This document shows positions 10,122 to 19,455 of a stretch of DNA of 64,000 nucleotides, piece by piece. The notes beneath the pieces are model-generated. The model saw only the letters and a program-made list of their open reading frames with translations, was not told the origin of the DNA and did no database searches. Every line of letters starts with the position of its first letter. Position 1 is the first letter of the stretch. Made by a program: the position numbers and the translations under genes. Origin of the DNA: Hoylesella nanceiensis DSM 19126 = JCM 15639 (GTDB lineage: Bacteria; Bacteroidota; Bacteroidia; Bacteroidales; Bacteroidaceae); NCBI RefSeq assembly GCF_000379965.1, contig NZ_KB904332.1, positions 1-64,000 of the forward strand, in the 5' to 3' direction.

Positions 10122-10697
10122 ATGAATATTTTGAACAGCGAAATGCCTTTTGATGAAATTATCATTATAAACCAATTGCATAACGGGGACGAGAAAGCCT
10201 ACCAATATCTCTACGACACCTACTATGCTACACTATGCACCTATGCCAATTCTTTGGTTCACGATGCATTTTGGGCAGAGGCTATTGTTGGTGATGTTTT
10301 TTTCAATATGTGGCTAAAACATAATTCGTTATACATCAAAAGCTCTCTAAAAGGCTATCTCATGCAGTCGGTTCGCAATCGTTGTATCGATATTCTACGC
10401 TCCAAACAAAGTAGAAAGCACTTCTTAAAAATTGCACTCACGCACGAAACGGAAGAAACAATCGCTGACGATTTATCTCACTCACACCCCATTAGTAAGA
10501 TGATGGCAGACGATTTGTCTACCCAAATCAACGACATTATCTCTTCACTGTCACCCGAATGTCAAGAGGTTTTCATCTTAAGTAGATTCGAAGAGAAAAC
10601 TTATCCCGAGATAGCACAGCACTTAGGAATATCTATCAATACGGTGAAATACCACATGAAACAAGCTTTAAAGAGATTAAAGCAATTAGATACCTAA
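10122..10697 (+). CDS. ECF-type RNA polymerase sigma-70 factor
   Basis: A 191-residue sigma factor with only regions 2 and 4. Region 2 spans about 20-90 (YQYLYDTYYATLCTYA, MQSVRNRCIDILR). Region 4 spans about 128-185, with the helix-turn-helix around YPEIAQHLGISINTVKYHM. Such factors in Bacteroidales usually work with a FecR-type anti-sigma factor and an STN-bearing SusC. No FecR gene follows it here. The SusC at 112 does have an STN domain, so a link to that locus is possible but unproven. The Met at 10143 (MPFDEI) may be the true start given the close promoter. Confidence 0.93.
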   Translation: MNILNSEMPFDEIIIINQLHNGDEKAYQYLYDTYYATLCTYANSLVHDAFWAEAIVGDVFFNMWLKHNSLYIKSSLKGYLMQSVRNRCIDILRSKQSRKHFLKIALTHETEETIADDLSHSHPISKMMADDLSTQINDIISSLSPECQEVFILSRFEEKTYPEIAQHLGISINTVKYHMKQALKRLKQLDT

Positions 10698-10904
10698 GCT
10701 ACAAGCACCCTTATAAAATTAGAAATCACTGATAGTCAAGACACATAGACTATCAAGGTTATTACAAAGTGGCTCGCAACCAATTCTAACAAACTGTTTA
10801 TTGACATAAAAACACGCCTCTACAACAAGGTATTTCTGTTGATTTGTTTTGTTAAAAAAGAATAAACGAGATCTAATTCCTCCCCAAATATAAAGAATAA
10901 TATA
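10698..10904. other. Gene-free stretch before the SRP RNA
   Basis: No convincing gene or strong hairpin is visible. Short open frames here overlap the RNA genes and look like chance. Confidence 0.5.
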
Positions 10905-10912
10905 TACCTTTG
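10905..10912 (+). promoter_or_regulatory. Promoter -7 element for SRP RNA and tRNA-Thr
   Basis: TACCTTTG matches TAnnTTTG. Transcription would start near 10919, right at the 5' end of the SRP RNA closing stem. Confidence 0.75.
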
Positions 10913-10918
10913 CAACCG

Positions 10919-11021
10919 CAATACGGGCAAGTCTTACACGACCAGCTCCTTTCGAATCCTCCAGGATAGGAATATAGCAAAGGTAGAAGGTTGAGCGGTG
11001 CGATGTAAGTAGCTTGTCCAC
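10919..11021 (+). ncRNA. ffs: Signal recognition particle RNA (small bacterial type)
   Basis: This is the RNA of the signal recognition particle, which binds Ffh and targets membrane proteins. The domain IV core is visible at about 10961-10980, with CCAGG, an internal GGAA and AGCAA, the usual pattern of the Ffh-binding loops. The ends pair in a long stem: GGGCAAG at 10925-10931 with CTTGTCC at 11013-11019, and CTTACA with TGTAAG just inside. It has its own promoter and is followed within about 3 bases by tRNA-Thr, so the two are probably cut from one transcript. Ends are approximate. Confidence 0.82.
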
Positions 11022-11023
11022 CC

Positions 11024-11097
11024 GCCTCTTTAGCTCAGTTGGCCAGAGCACGTGATTTGTAATCTCGGGGTCGTTGGTTCGAATCCGACAAGAGGCT
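11024..11097 (+). tRNA. tRNA-Thr (anticodon TGT)
   Basis: Acceptor stem GCCTCTT pairs fully with AAGAGGC. The D-arm TAGCTCAGTTGG and the T-loop GGTTCGAATCC are standard. The anticodon loop TTTGTAA gives TGT. The anticodon stem has one T-T mismatch. No CCA is encoded. Confidence 0.95.
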
Positions 11098-11155
11098 CAG
11101 ACAGCAATTAGGTTATAAACAGCAACAACATACTTTTTATAACATGCAAAAAAAC

Positions 11156-11188
11156 AAAAAGGAATAGATTTTCATCTATTCCTTTTTT
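11156..11188. terminator. Bidirectional terminator between tRNA-Thr and the GH76 gene
   Basis: A near-perfect hairpin (GGAATAGAT, short loop, ATCTATTCC) is flanked by A-runs on the left and T-runs on the right, so it can end both the + strand RNA unit and the - strand GH76 locus. Confidence 0.85.
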
Positions 11189-11212
11189 TGTTATATTACT
11201 CTACCTTTCTTA

Positions 11213-12376
11213 TTATTTCAAGGTAGCTTTCGCCTCTATTGCCATGCAAGCAGATGTTTGAGAGGTAAGCTGATTGGTGCCTTTTATGGCATTAGCCCAG
11301 TTTGGTCCCATCATAAGAGTTTGCTTGTTGGTTCCTTTTTGCCATAGAACAGCAACATTATTATTGAAGAATGTGGTGAATTTCTTCTTATATCCTTCAT
11401 CTAATGTGGGTTCTTGTATCAACAAAGCGAAGTATCGCATAAAGATACCTTTAAACAAACCGCCATCTCCATTGCCCTCATCTCGCAATATATTGTTACC
11501 AAGATCGAGCATAGAAGCATCTGAAATGCAATAAAAAGCTGCCTTTCTTGCTTCGTTTAAGTAGGCTTGTTCGCCTGTAATTTTAAAGAGTTCGAAAGCT
11601 GCTCCCACAAAAGTACCTTGATTATAAGACAAGGTTGTTTTGTCGATAACATTGGTATTGCCGTTGATATTGTCGTAGATAGCTCCTGTTGCAGGGTTAA
11701 AAAGAGTTGCTTTTTCCCAGTTATAAATCTTCAACGCCCAGTCTAAATATTCCTTTTCGTTGGTGATTTTATACAAACGAGCAGCAATAATGGCAGCAGG
11801 TCCATTAGCACAAGCATTCTTACTGTACATGTGTTGAATGCTTTCCCATGCTATTCCGCCTCCTGCAAGGTTGTTCCAACCGGTCTTAATCCATGTCCAT
11901 AGTTGTTTTGCAGTGGTTAAATAACGCTCTTCTTTTGTTACATCATAAAGGCGAAGAAGGGTTAAAGCAATCCATTCAGAGTCGTCATAGAAGTTATTTT
12001 CATAACCACTTGCCCCTCTAAAGCTATTCACTTTCTTAATTCCTTCATACCAAAGGCCAAACATATTGGCATACTTTTGGTCGTGAGTGCGTTGATATGC
12101 ATCGATAATTACGTCCATAGCGTGAGCTTGAGGCCAATAACCTGGATCGGTAGTTGTATCGAATTCATCTGAATTGTACACAAAATAGTGTTTGTCTTTA
12201 TGCCAAAAATGCTCTACAAGTGCGTTAGTTGCACTGTCTGCAACCTCATTCCACTTGATATTCGATGTGTTATTCTCGTAGAAATAGGTATCTTCAATAT
12301 TGTTACATGCTGTTAGGTTCGTTGTAAGAGCAACAAACGCAGATAATAACAACACATTATTTATTCGTTTCATCAT
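11213..12376 (-). CDS. GH76 family alpha-1,6-mannanase lipoprotein
   Basis: A 387-residue lipoprotein (lipobox LTAC, Cys24). The sequence follows the GH76 (alpha/alpha)6-barrel pattern, including PGYWPQAHAMDVIIDAY and the catalytic pair of aspartates at 131-132 in FYDDSEWIAL. GH76 enzymes cut the alpha-1,6-mannan backbone of yeast mannan and related glycans. It is the last gene of the - strand SusC/SusD locus and is followed by a terminator. Surface or periplasmic location cannot be decided from sequence. The mannan substrate is inferred from the family. Confidence 0.9.
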   Translation of the reverse strand: MMKRINNVLLLSAFVALTTNLTACNNIEDTYFYENNTSNIKWNEVADSATNALVEHFWHKDKHYFVYNSDEFDTTTDPGYWPQAHAMDVIIDAYQRTHDQKYANMFGLWYEGIKKVNSFRGASGYENNFYDDSEWIALTLLRLYDVTKEERYLTTAKQLWTWIKTGWNNLAGGGIAWESIQHMYSKNACANGPAAIIAARLYKITNEKEYLDWALKIYNWEKATLFNPATGAIYDNINGNTNVIDKTTLSYNQGTFVGAAFELFKITGEQAYLNEARKAAFYCISDASMLDLGNNILRDEGNGDGGLFKGIFMRYFALLIQEPTLDEGYKKKFTTFFNNNVAVLWQKGTNKQTLMMGPNWANAIKGTNQLTSQTSACMAIEAKATLK

Positions 12377-12392
12377 AATATTCTTTTAGTTA

Positions 12393-13553
12393 TTATTGTG
12401 CTATTTCGGTTGTATGATGATAAGGAGCGTCTCCGTTTAGATATAGAGTGAACTTGGTTTTGTTACCTGTTTTCTCTGTATCAAAGATGCCATGAAGCTT
12501 CCATTTGTTGTCCCATTGACTAGGATTCCATTGCTTTACTAAGAAATAATCACTGCCTTCGTTATCGCTTGGACGGCTGTCTAAGCCACTATTTACAGGT
12601 CCCCAGTGAATTGTTTTGCGTGTTCCTTCCTTGCTAACAACCATCTCAAACTTGTAACGTTCATCTCTTCCCCATCCTTCTTGTCTAAAAGGTGTGGCGC
12701 CACTACCCTGCCAAATACCATTACCTTGATAGCTTAAAGGAATATCTACCTGACCACTTGGACTGAAATACCAACCTACGCTCTCTACTTTTTCCAATAC
12801 ACTTGCTGCAATATTAAAGTCGAGTGTGATGTGATAAACGCCTCCTTCAGTAACAGTTGCACTTGGAGTACCTTCTGTTTGCTCTTTAATTGCCTTTCCT
12901 GAAAGATAGAACTTGCGAATGATACCATCTTTATTATCTACAAAATAATAGTTCTTTCCAGCCTCTAAGCGTGTGAAGATTTCGTAAACACCACTTTCTG
13001 TAGAAGTAAAGCGAAGTGCTTTTTGCATGTCAGCACCACCCTCTGAGCCTTCACCTGTAATGAACAATTGAGTTGGAATCTCTGCAAATCCTGCCAAACG
13101 AGTGATTGACAAAGTGCCATGTTCTGCACTCTTCACTTGCTTAATGCCTCTCGAAGCCACCACAGTCCATATCACTGAACCTGTTTCTGCATTGGCAATA
13201 CCAGCCTTTTGAGCCACTTTGTCTAAGATTTTATGAGTGATTGTTGCGTGATGACGTGCGCCATTATCGTCAGAAGGCACTACATATAGAGGCTTAGAGA
13301 AGTCTCCATTGGGTAAATCGAACAACACTTCGTAAACGGGTTCATAACCATCTGCACAGAATGCAGGTGCCCATTCGAAAAACATTGAAGCTGTTGCAGA
13401 AGCAACAAGTTTTGCACCTTGCTCTTTATTGGGCGACAATAGTTGAGTAACAGCAGTTACTTGAGGTTCTTTATATTCAAGTTCATTGCTACAATTTACG
13501 GTTATAAAAGCAATGCAAACAGCAATAATGCTGTAAAAAATATTTCTTTTCAT
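12393..13553 (-). CDS. SusE/SusF-like outer-membrane glycan-binding lipoprotein
   Basis: A 386-residue lipoprotein (lipobox VNC). The N-terminal half looks like the SusE Ig-like domain (ASATASMFFEWAPA, near 52-65), and a middle module begins around QLFITGEGSEGG (about 162-173). The C-terminal part has several Trp-rich strands (VGWYFSPSGQ, WNPSQWDNKW) suited to carbohydrate binding. It sits between SusD and GH76, the usual place for SusE/F proteins, 16 bases from the GH76 start. Family placement rests on domain style and order; the exact subfamily is uncertain. Confidence 0.8.
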   Translation of the reverse strand: MKRNIFYSIIAVCIAFITVNCSNELEYKEPQVTAVTQLLSPNKEQGAKLVASATASMFFEWAPAFCADGYEPVYEVLFDLPNGDFSKPLYVVPSDDNGARHHATITHKILDKVAQKAGIANAETGSVIWTVVASRGIKQVKSAEHGTLSITRLAGFAEIPTQLFITGEGSEGGADMQKALRFTSTESGVYEIFTRLEAGKNYYFVDNKDGIIRKFYLSGKAIKEQTEGTPSATVTEGGVYHITLDFNIAASVLEKVESVGWYFSPSGQVDIPLSYQGNGIWQGSGATPFRQEGWGRDERYKFEMVVSKEGTRKTIHWGPVNSGLDSRPSDNEGSDYFLVKQWNPSQWDNKWKLHGIFDTEKTGNKTKFTLYLNGDAPYHHTTEIAQ

Positions 13554-13583
13554 ATTGTAATTCTTTTTCTTTTGTAAAACAAT

Positions 13584-15197
13584 TTAGTTGGCATAGCCTG
13601 GGTTATTAGGCTTAAGATTCGCATTAATGTCGATCTGTGATTGTGGAACAGACCATAGATAGTCTCTTGATTCGATAAATTTATAGTTATCTAATTGTAT
13701 GTAATTGTTGTTAGGAGCAAAGCGAGCGCCACGCACAACACCATTAAGATATTCTGAACCAGCCTTCCATCGTTTGATATCGAACCATCTTAAGCCTTCT
13801 AAAGCCAATTCTGAACGACGCTCAACACGCAATAACTTTTGCATTTCTTTATTGCTTAAGCCACTTGGATAGTTAAGAGCTTGAGCGTCTGTAAAGCCTG
13901 CACGCACACGAATTGGGCGTATTGTAGCATTCCAAACATCTTCACTCATCTTGTTTTGTTCGTTCATTGCCTCTGCATACATCAACAAAACATCTGCATA
14001 ACGCATTGTAATGATGTTAGTGCTAAGAGCCAATTGAGCTTCATGATGTGGGTCATAATACTTTCTTATGTAGTAACCTGTAGCCGAAGAGTTGGCATTT
14101 ATGCCTTTATAAGCATCAGGAGTGTTGTTTGAAGGGTTAGTATATATCACCTCATTCACACTTCCATCGTTCACGTTTTCACTCCATTTGTAATTGTCAT
14201 AGATAACAGTTGCAGTTAAACGTGGGTCTCTTTTGTCGTAAGGATGAGCAGGATCGTAGTTCGAAGACTGATCTATCGACTTGCCATCGAGCATGATATA
14301 GTTATCAACAAGGCTCTGAGTAGGAGCTGTATTGATTAATCTTCCACCCTTAGACAATGGCACCATGTCCCATAACTCACCCCAAGTGCGAATTGATGGC
14401 ACATAAGCATAATCTAAAATAACCTCACTATTGTATTCATTTTTGATCTCAAACAAACCTGTATAGCTTGGGAATAGCTCGTATTTGCCATACTTTCCGC
14501 TCATAATCTCATTGCAATAGTATTCTGTTTTAGCCCAATTCGACTCGTAAAGATACACTCTTGCCATAAGCATTAGAGCTGCTGCTTTGGTTATTTTTCC
14601 ATTATCTGCAGTTGCTAATTCTTCTCTTTTAGGTAGATCAGACACTATTTCTTGAAGCTCTTTCACGATAAACTCAATGATGGTTTCATGTGGAGTTCTT
14701 CCAATAGTATTTGATTCTGCAAGCGAAATGTCTTTATCAAAGAAAGGAACAGCACCGTAGAAGTTAGTCAAACGGAAATAAAGAGCAGCACGAATATAGC
14801 GTGTTTGCGCCTTCATATTTTGTTTAATCTTATCCGAAGCCTTTAAATTATCGATGTTTTCAAGAATGATATTGCAGGTTTTTATGCCCTCATACATTCC
14901 CTTCCACTCATCTGCAAAGATGTTAGTACTAGGATCTGCGAGTCCATTTCTTATCGTTCTTTGGTCTGTAAAGCTACGAGCTTGAAACACATTGTCGGTT
15001 AATCGCTCGTCGTTCCACATTCTTCCTGCTCCATAAAGCTGATTATATGCCATGTTTAACATATTCTGTGCCTTATCAATAGATGTCCAGAAGTTAGAAT
15101 CTGTGTATTTATCTGTAGGTGGATTGTCCATTCCATTGCAGGCGAAGAGAATCAAAATAAGACCTAAAGAAATTGCTGTTTTTATATATCTTTTCAT
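13584..15197 (-). CDS. SusD/RagB-type glycan-binding lipoprotein
   Basis: A 537-residue lipoprotein (lipobox LFAC, Cys20). The N-terminal region has typical SusD signatures (NFWTSIDKAQNMLNMAYNQL, TRYIRAALYFRLTNFYG), and the C-terminal part has the family ending YADVLLMYAEAMNE and ERRSELALEGLRWFDIKRW. It forms the lid of the SusC encoded next to it, 49 bases away. Unlike the SusD of the first locus its frame is intact. Confidence 0.95.
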   Translation of the reverse strand: MKRYIKTAISLGLILILFACNGMDNPPTDKYTDSNFWTSIDKAQNMLNMAYNQLYGAGRMWNDERLTDNVFQARSFTDQRTIRNGLADPSTNIFADEWKGMYEGIKTCNIILENIDNLKASDKIKQNMKAQTRYIRAALYFRLTNFYGAVPFFDKDISLAESNTIGRTPHETIIEFIVKELQEIVSDLPKREELATADNGKITKAAALMLMARVYLYESNWAKTEYYCNEIMSGKYGKYELFPSYTGLFEIKNEYNSEVILDYAYVPSIRTWGELWDMVPLSKGGRLINTAPTQSLVDNYIMLDGKSIDQSSNYDPAHPYDKRDPRLTATVIYDNYKWSENVNDGSVNEVIYTNPSNNTPDAYKGINANSSATGYYIRKYYDPHHEAQLALSTNIITMRYADVLLMYAEAMNEQNKMSEDVWNATIRPIRVRAGFTDAQALNYPSGLSNKEMQKLLRVERRSELALEGLRWFDIKRWKAGSEYLNGVVRGARFAPNNNYIQLDNYKFIESRDYLWSVPQSQIDINANLKPNNPGYAN

Positions 15198-15246
15198 TTT
15201 ATGTCTCTTTTATATTTATATACTATAATGTAAAAACAGTTCTCTT

Positions 15247-18200
15247 TTAGAATTGAACCTCAACTCCCATACCATAATATTGTAGAGTTGGATAGTTACG
15301 AGCACTGTTTGCGCCATTATTTCCCATTTGATTATTAAACTCAGACGACTCTGGATCGATGAAAGAGTTATGACTAAAGGTCAACAAGTTATGTGCTGTT
15401 GCATACACTCTAAGCTTATTTATTCCTATATTTTTCAATAGTTTCTTTGGCAAAGTGTATCCTATTGTGATGTTCTTAATTCTCAAATAAGCAGCATTCA
15501 ACATGTACATGTCCGACGCTTGACGATAGTTATTAGCTGTAGAGCTTGATCCTGGCGCTGTTAAACGAGGATATTTAGCATTCGTATTGGTTGGAGTCCA
15601 GAAGTCTAATTGATGCTTAAAGATCACATAAGAATAGTTTTCGTGGAATGGTTCGATCAATTCTCCACGCACCATCATATCTCTTTTGCCCACACCTTGT
15701 GCGAAAACGCTAAAATCAAGACCCTTCCATTCAAGCGAATAGGTTAGTCCAAAGGTATAACGAGGGAAGGCATTACCAAGAATAAAACGGTCTCTTGAGT
15801 CGATAATACCGTCATTATTGCGGTCAACATACTTATTATCACCTGGTTGAGCACTCACTCCTACAGGCAAAGCAGATGTTTCTATTTCTTTATAGCTTTG
15901 GAAATGGCCTGCTTTCTTATATCCATAATAAGATCCAAGGGGCACTCCTATTCTACGAATGAATTGAATTTCATCTGAACTTGTTATCTCTTCTCTACGT
16001 GGGAACTTCTTTAATTTATTGAAAGTATCGCCAATATTTCCAGAAATAGAATGGTTCACCTTTCCTGTTTTGAAGTGATAATTCAATGAAAACTCCCATC
16101 CTTCGTTACTCATCTCACCAATATTATCCATGTTTTGCACTGTTCCAAATACCGAAGGAACCACAGGGTGCATCAAAATACCACTGGTGTATTTGTAATA
16201 ATAGTCAAAAGCTAGGTTCAAATGGCTTTTCAATAGGCTCGCATCAATACCGATATTCAGTGTCTTAGTCTTTTCCCATTGCAAGTCACTACTACCTAAT
16301 GAGAATCCAGCTCCAGTCACTGCGCTATTGTTATAGGCATAAGTATTAGGATAAAGTGTATAAGTTGTGAATCGATCATATATACCAATGGTTTGGTTTC
16401 CCAATACTCCATAAGAGCCTCTCAACTTCAATTCGCCCACTTTCGAAGCAAAATCGTGCATCCATTGCTCGCTTGTTAGTCGCCAAGCCAATGACAATGA
16501 GGGGAAAAAACCCCATCTATGCTTCTTTGAGAACTTTGAAGATGCGTCTTCTCTAAAGCTAAATTCAGCATAATAACGCTCGAGATAGTTATAAGAAAGA
16601 CGTCCTAATACAGAAGTTATACTTGTTCGAATGGTATTTTCTGGATACACAGTTGAGCCTTCTCCAACAGGTATTATAGCCTTATCATATGCTTGTGTAC
16701 CCAAATCAGGATTGGTATAATAGATCTTTATCTCATTACCTTTACCCGTAAACGATTCGTTTGTTACACCAAACAAAGCACTAATACTATGTTGATTGAA
16801 TGTTTTATTATAATCTAAGAGCAACTGTGAGTTGATAAGATAAGAGTTATAGTTCCAGTTGTCGGTATAGTTTTTCTCGTTAGAGATATGCGATGGTTTT
16901 TCATCTTCTACCTTATAATAGTAAGGAACTTGAAAAGTTCGAGTATAACGAGTTTGATTACCCACATCAACACCTACGATACCACGAAGTGACAAGCCAT
17001 CGAATAAATTGATTTGAGCATTGAGGTTTGCCACAAAGTTATGGTTTCTGTATTTGTTTCTGCCTGCTCCTTCGAGTGTTCCAAGTGGATTAAACTCTGA
17101 TAATACATTGTTCAAAAGATACTTTCCTTGATCTTTCATCTTATAATAGTAATAAGGTGGAGTTCTAGAAGCATCGATTTCGAATGCTCCTCCTGTAGGA
17201 GAAATGGTATTATTTTGAGTGAAAGCTAAAAGAGCTTGCAACTTAACTCGTCCTAAAGTGGTTGTTACATTAGAACGAAGGTTATAGCGTTGCATTCCAA
17301 AAGTCTTGTTACCCACATAGTTACTTTCTTGATTATAATAACCAAGACTCACCATATAGCTTGTAGAAGCACTACCTCCTGTTACGCTGATATTGTGGTT
17401 TTGTTGTAGAGCAGTGCGGAAGATTTGATTCAAGAACCACGACTCTTCGTTGCGATGATCGTACAAGTCTTGTATTTGTGCAGGTGTAAACTCTGCAGGT
17501 CTATTGCTATTTACAAGCGCAAGGTTCTTTAATGAGGCGTTTTGATAGCCCATTACAGGGTGGAAGAGCAAACGAGGTGACTCGAAACCAACAGCAGAAG
17601 AGAGTTTAATTTCTGTGGGATTGTTGTTCTTTCCTTTCTTAGTTGTAACCAAAATAACACCATTAGACGAACGTGATCCATAGATACTTGCCGAACCAGC
17701 GTCTTTCAAAATAGAGATGTTATCAATATCATTAGGATTCAAGTCGTTTAAGCTTCCATCAGAAGAAACAAGTCCATCAATCACAATCAGAGGCGCATTA
17801 CTATTGATTGTGCTAATTCCTCGAATATTGATGTTAGTACTTTCGCCCGTTGGGTTGTAGCTTTTACGTTGAATAATGAGGTTAGGTGCCACACCTTGAA
17901 GGGCTTGTGTTACATTAGCAACAGGCTTATCCTCTATCAATTCTTTTTTAACTTGATCTACAGAGCCTGTTATACTGCGTTTTTTCACAGTACCATAACC
18001 AATTACAACCAATTCGTCAAGCACCTTAGAATCTTCTTCTAACACCACATTTATGGTGCTTCTGCCTTTCACATGTTGCTCTTTTGAGGTGTAACCCATA
18101 AAAGAAAACTGAATGACAGCATTCGACGGTGCCTGCAAACGATAGTTACCTTGCACGTCACTAACCGTTCCTACAGAGCTACCTTTTACTTTAATGGTTG

Positions 18201-18417
18201 CTCCAACAATTGGTTCTCCACTCTTATCGATGATCTTTCCTACTATCGTTCCTTCTTTCTTGTCTTGCAAAGAAGGCGCACTCTCTATTTTGTTACTATG
18301 GACATAAGTAGGAAGAATGCCCATATTCACTGGCGTTTTAGCAACAACAGGATTATAATTTGCTAAACACGTCAGACACAAACACAAATAGAGTGTTGTT
18401 TGTTTTTTGTCTTTCAT
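15247..18417 (-). CDS. SusC/RagA-type TonB-dependent outer-membrane transporter (no STN domain)
   Basis: A 1056-residue glycan importer. A signal peptide ends near residue 26. The carboxypeptidase-regulatory-like domain runs about 56-140 (GTIVGKIIDKSGEPIVGATI), followed by the classic box LDELVVIGYGTVKKRSITGS and the plug. The barrel ends in VEVQF. It has no STN domain, so this locus is probably not controlled through a FecR/sigma pair, in contrast to the transporter at 112. It is the first gene of the - strand mannan locus, with a promoter about 100 bases upstream. Confidence 0.96.
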   Translation of the reverse strand: MKDKKQTTLYLCLCLTCLANYNPVVAKTPVNMGILPTYVHSNKIESAPSLQDKKEGTIVGKIIDKSGEPIVGATIKVKGSSVGTVSDVQGNYRLQAPSNAVIQFSFMGYTSKEQHVKGRSTINVVLEEDSKVLDELVVIGYGTVKKRSITGSVDQVKKELIEDKPVANVTQALQGVAPNLIIQRKSYNPTGESTNINIRGISTINSNAPLIVIDGLVSSDGSLNDLNPNDIDNISILKDAGSASIYGSRSSNGVILVTTKKGKNNNPTEIKLSSAVGFESPRLLFHPVMGYQNASLKNLALVNSNRPAEFTPAQIQDLYDHRNEESWFLNQIFRTALQQNHNISVTGGSASTSYMVSLGYYNQESNYVGNKTFGMQRYNLRSNVTTTLGRVKLQALLAFTQNNTISPTGGAFEIDASRTPPYYYYKMKDQGKYLLNNVLSEFNPLGTLEGAGRNKYRNHNFVANLNAQINLFDGLSLRGIVGVDVGNQTRYTRTFQVPYYYKVEDEKPSHISNEKNYTDNWNYNSYLINSQLLLDYNKTFNQHSISALFGVTNESFTGKGNEIKIYYTNPDLGTQAYDKAIIPVGEGSTVYPENTIRTSITSVLGRLSYNYLERYYAEFSFREDASSKFSKKHRWGFFPSLSLAWRLTSEQWMHDFASKVGELKLRGSYGVLGNQTIGIYDRFTTYTLYPNTYAYNNSAVTGAGFSLGSSDLQWEKTKTLNIGIDASLLKSHLNLAFDYYYKYTSGILMHPVVPSVFGTVQNMDNIGEMSNEGWEFSLNYHFKTGKVNHSISGNIGDTFNKLKKFPRREEITSSDEIQFIRRIGVPLGSYYGYKKAGHFQSYKEIETSALPVGVSAQPGDNKYVDRNNDGIIDSRDRFILGNAFPRYTFGLTYSLEWKGLDFSVFAQGVGKRDMMVRGELIEPFHENYSYVIFKHQLDFWTPTNTNAKYPRLTAPGSSSTANNYRQASDMYMLNAAYLRIKNITIGYTLPKKLLKNIGINKLRVYATAHNLLTFSHNSFIDPESSEFNNQMGNNGANSARNYPTLQYYGMGVEVQF

Positions 18418-18510
18418 TTTGTCAAAAGTATATTAAACTTAAATCGTTCGCTGTAGTCTTGAGGTATAGTTTTTCTTGAACTCCCAAATAGATGCTTTTT
18501 AATTATGTTG

Positions 18511-18544
18511 CAAAGATAAAGAATAAAAGTTATACAAAAACAAA
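18511..18544 (-). promoter_or_regulatory. Promoter of the mannan locus
   Basis: On the - strand, TATCTTTG (18511-18518) fits the -7 element and TTTG (18541-18544) the -33 element, 22 bases apart. The leader before the SusC start would be about 90 bases. Confidence 0.65.
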
Positions 18545-18652
18545 TATCGTTGACTTTTATCAAAAATATTACATAATGTTAATAGGCTAATTAGATTATA
18601 AAGAAAAAGACTTTAGCTTGTGTTTGCACTATATATAAATATGATAAGACAC

Positions 18653-18694
18653 AAAAAAATGCTGCAACAAGGCGAATCAACCATGAAGCAGCAT
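18653..18694 (-). terminator. Terminator of the DUF2147 gene
   Basis: Stem ATGCTGC with GCAGCAT, followed on the - strand by seven T. Confidence 0.75.
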
Positions 18695-18718
18695 ATTCTA
18701 TAAAGCTAAAGAGAATTA

Positions 18719-19162
18719 TTATTGAATTTTATTCCAATATACTTTCTTAAAGAAAGGACCAAGTTTTCCTTTCACTGTCAATACGTTTGGCTTTTCAAAA
18801 TACATTTCAACACGATACACCTTACCACTTGTTGGGTCGTATATCTTGCCATCTTCCCAAGCATCTTCGCCGTTATAAGTTACCTTATCTACCAAAACAA
18901 TTTGGTTAGAAGGGGTCTTTCGCTTCGATTCATCAGGATTTTTAACATCTGTACGCAATGTACCATCAGGATTTTTCATATTCTCGAGCCACACAACTTG
19001 TGCACGATAACCATTTCCATACTTAAAAATCTTTACCTTAGAGTTGCGTCCATCTTTCACAACATGATAAAGACCAACGATTTTATCGGCTGCAGTTTGT
19101 GCCGACAAGGGTAATAAACACACTGCAAAAAGCAATGTAAAGGCAATAAAAAATCGCTTCAT
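18719..19162 (-). CDS. DUF2147 family secreted protein
   Basis: A 147-residue protein with a signal peptide ending at LSAQTA (about 21-24). The mature part matches DUF2147: ADKIVGLYHV at the start, YGNGYRAQVVWLEN, a basic linker, and YDPTSGKVYRVEMYFE with the closing GKLGPFFKKVYW. The family is predicted to form a small beta-barrel in the periplasm; its function is not known to me. It stands alone, with its own promoter and terminator. Confidence 0.87.
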   Translation of the reverse strand: MKRFFIAFTLLFAVCLLPLSAQTAADKIVGLYHVVKDGRNSKVKIFKYGNGYRAQVVWLENMKNPDGTLRTDVKNPDESKRKTPSNQIVLVDKVTYNGEDAWEDGKIYDPTSGKVYRVEMYFEKPNVLTVKGKLGPFFKKVYWNKIQ

Positions 19163-19272
19163 TCTTTGTTTTATTTTTATGATTTAACTTGTTTCTCTAT
19201 TGAGTTTTTTAGATACTTACATCTTGCTTTTGTCGTATTATTTGTTCTAAATACGAACGAAAAGAGCGAGTG

Positions 19273-19280
19273 CAAAGGTA
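19273..19280 (-). promoter_or_regulatory. Promoter -7 element for the DUF2147 gene
   Basis: TACCTTTG on the - strand, about 110 bases before the start codon. Confidence 0.6.
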
Positions 19281-19455
19281 ATTATTTTTAAGAATTACTC
19301 AAAAAAATCGACTAAAAAAGCACTATTTTCAGCATAAAAGGACTCTAAAATCGTCTATTTTAAAGCCTCTGCACGCACAAAACACTTCTAAAATCAGCCT
19401 CACTCTCGCCCAATAAAAAAGCTGTTCGTTTTCATCTTCATTTCTCTCACTTTTA

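Noticed and set aside
10719-11051. 110-residue - strand protein
   Set aside because: It runs antisense through the SRP RNA and into tRNA-Thr.
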